Assembly: GCF_015058545.1 (NCBI RefSeq)
Contig: NZ_SVCB01000018.1
Location: forward strand, 1-14,388
Direction of reading: 5' to 3'
Length of the DNA: 14,388 nt
Source of the DNA: Veillonella sp.
GTDB lineage: Bacteria; Bacillota; Negativicutes; Veillonellales; Veillonellaceae
The notes under the pieces were generated by a model. It saw only the letters and a program-made list of their open reading frames with translations, was not told the origin of the DNA and searched no databases. This document shows, piece after piece, positions 14,368 to 14,388 of the stretch; positions within the stretch are counted from its first letter, which is position 1; every line of letters begins with the position of its first letter. The position numbers were made by a program, and so were the translations under genes.

Positions 14368-14388
14368 TCTATGCACTTTGAGGAAGGA

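Noticed and set aside
14371..14388. Possible start of a gene at the right edge (ATG 14371)
   Set aside because: Only six codons are visible and there is no upstream ribosome binding site. GAGGAAGGA at the very end is more likely itself the binding site of a gene outside the window.
1..14388. CRISPR arrays, tRNA/rRNA genes, transposons, toxin-antitoxin or defence genes
   Set aside because: No regularly spaced repeat array, cloverleaf, transposase motif or small paired toxin-like genes were seen on either strand.

Overview
The window is a compact chromosomal segment with ten protein-coding genes, all on the + strand: replication/recombination, chromosome segregation and RNA/protein-modification functions. 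The protein set and gene order (ftsK, a RodZ-type membrane protein, rimO, cinA, recA, recX, rny) are those of a Firmicute. The moderate G+C, AGGAGG-type ribosome binding sites and family flavour suggest a diderm Negativicute of the Veillonella/Dialister type. The lineage is inferred from context, not from a marker gene. No rRNA, tRNA, CRISPR array, transposase, phage gene or recognisable defence gene is present, and the coding part reads as ordinary core genome.

Layout. Positions 1-330 are non-coding and structured: one copy of a 19-bp motif (6-24), a TATAAT box (159-164), a bulged hairpin (176-210) and two tandem 34-nt repeats (232-265, 273-306) leading into rarA (331-1647). An extended -10 box (1656-1664), sharing an 11-mer with the box before rarA, precedes ftsK (1726-4545). 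A RodZ-type helix-turn-helix membrane protein (4623-5072), a YgiQ-family radical SAM protein (5102-7111), a membrane-anchored solute-binding protein (7133-8182), rimO (8179-9525) and cinA (9619-10863) follow closely, probably as one transcript; the binding-protein gene and rimO overlap by four bases. After a 140-nt AT-rich spacer come recA (11004-12035) and recX (12040-12537). A near-consensus sigma-A promoter (12555-12583) drives rny (12681-14225), which ends at a strong intrinsic terminator (14269-14335).

Functional logic. RarA, RecA and RecX act at stalled or broken forks. FtsK pumps DNA through the division septum. The RodZ-type protein would link to cell shape. RimO methylthiolates ribosomal protein uS12, CinA handles damaged pyridine nucleotides, and RNase Y starts mRNA decay at the membrane.

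The more unusual signals are in the non-coding DNA and at gene edges: a perfect 19-bp inverted repeat bracketing the segment, the repeat-bearing rarA leader, an rny Shine-Dalgarno that overlaps the only conventional start codon, a palindrome over the rny -10 box, an orphan solute-binding protein coupled to rimO, and the absence of pgsA before cinA. I found no convincing new multi-gene system.
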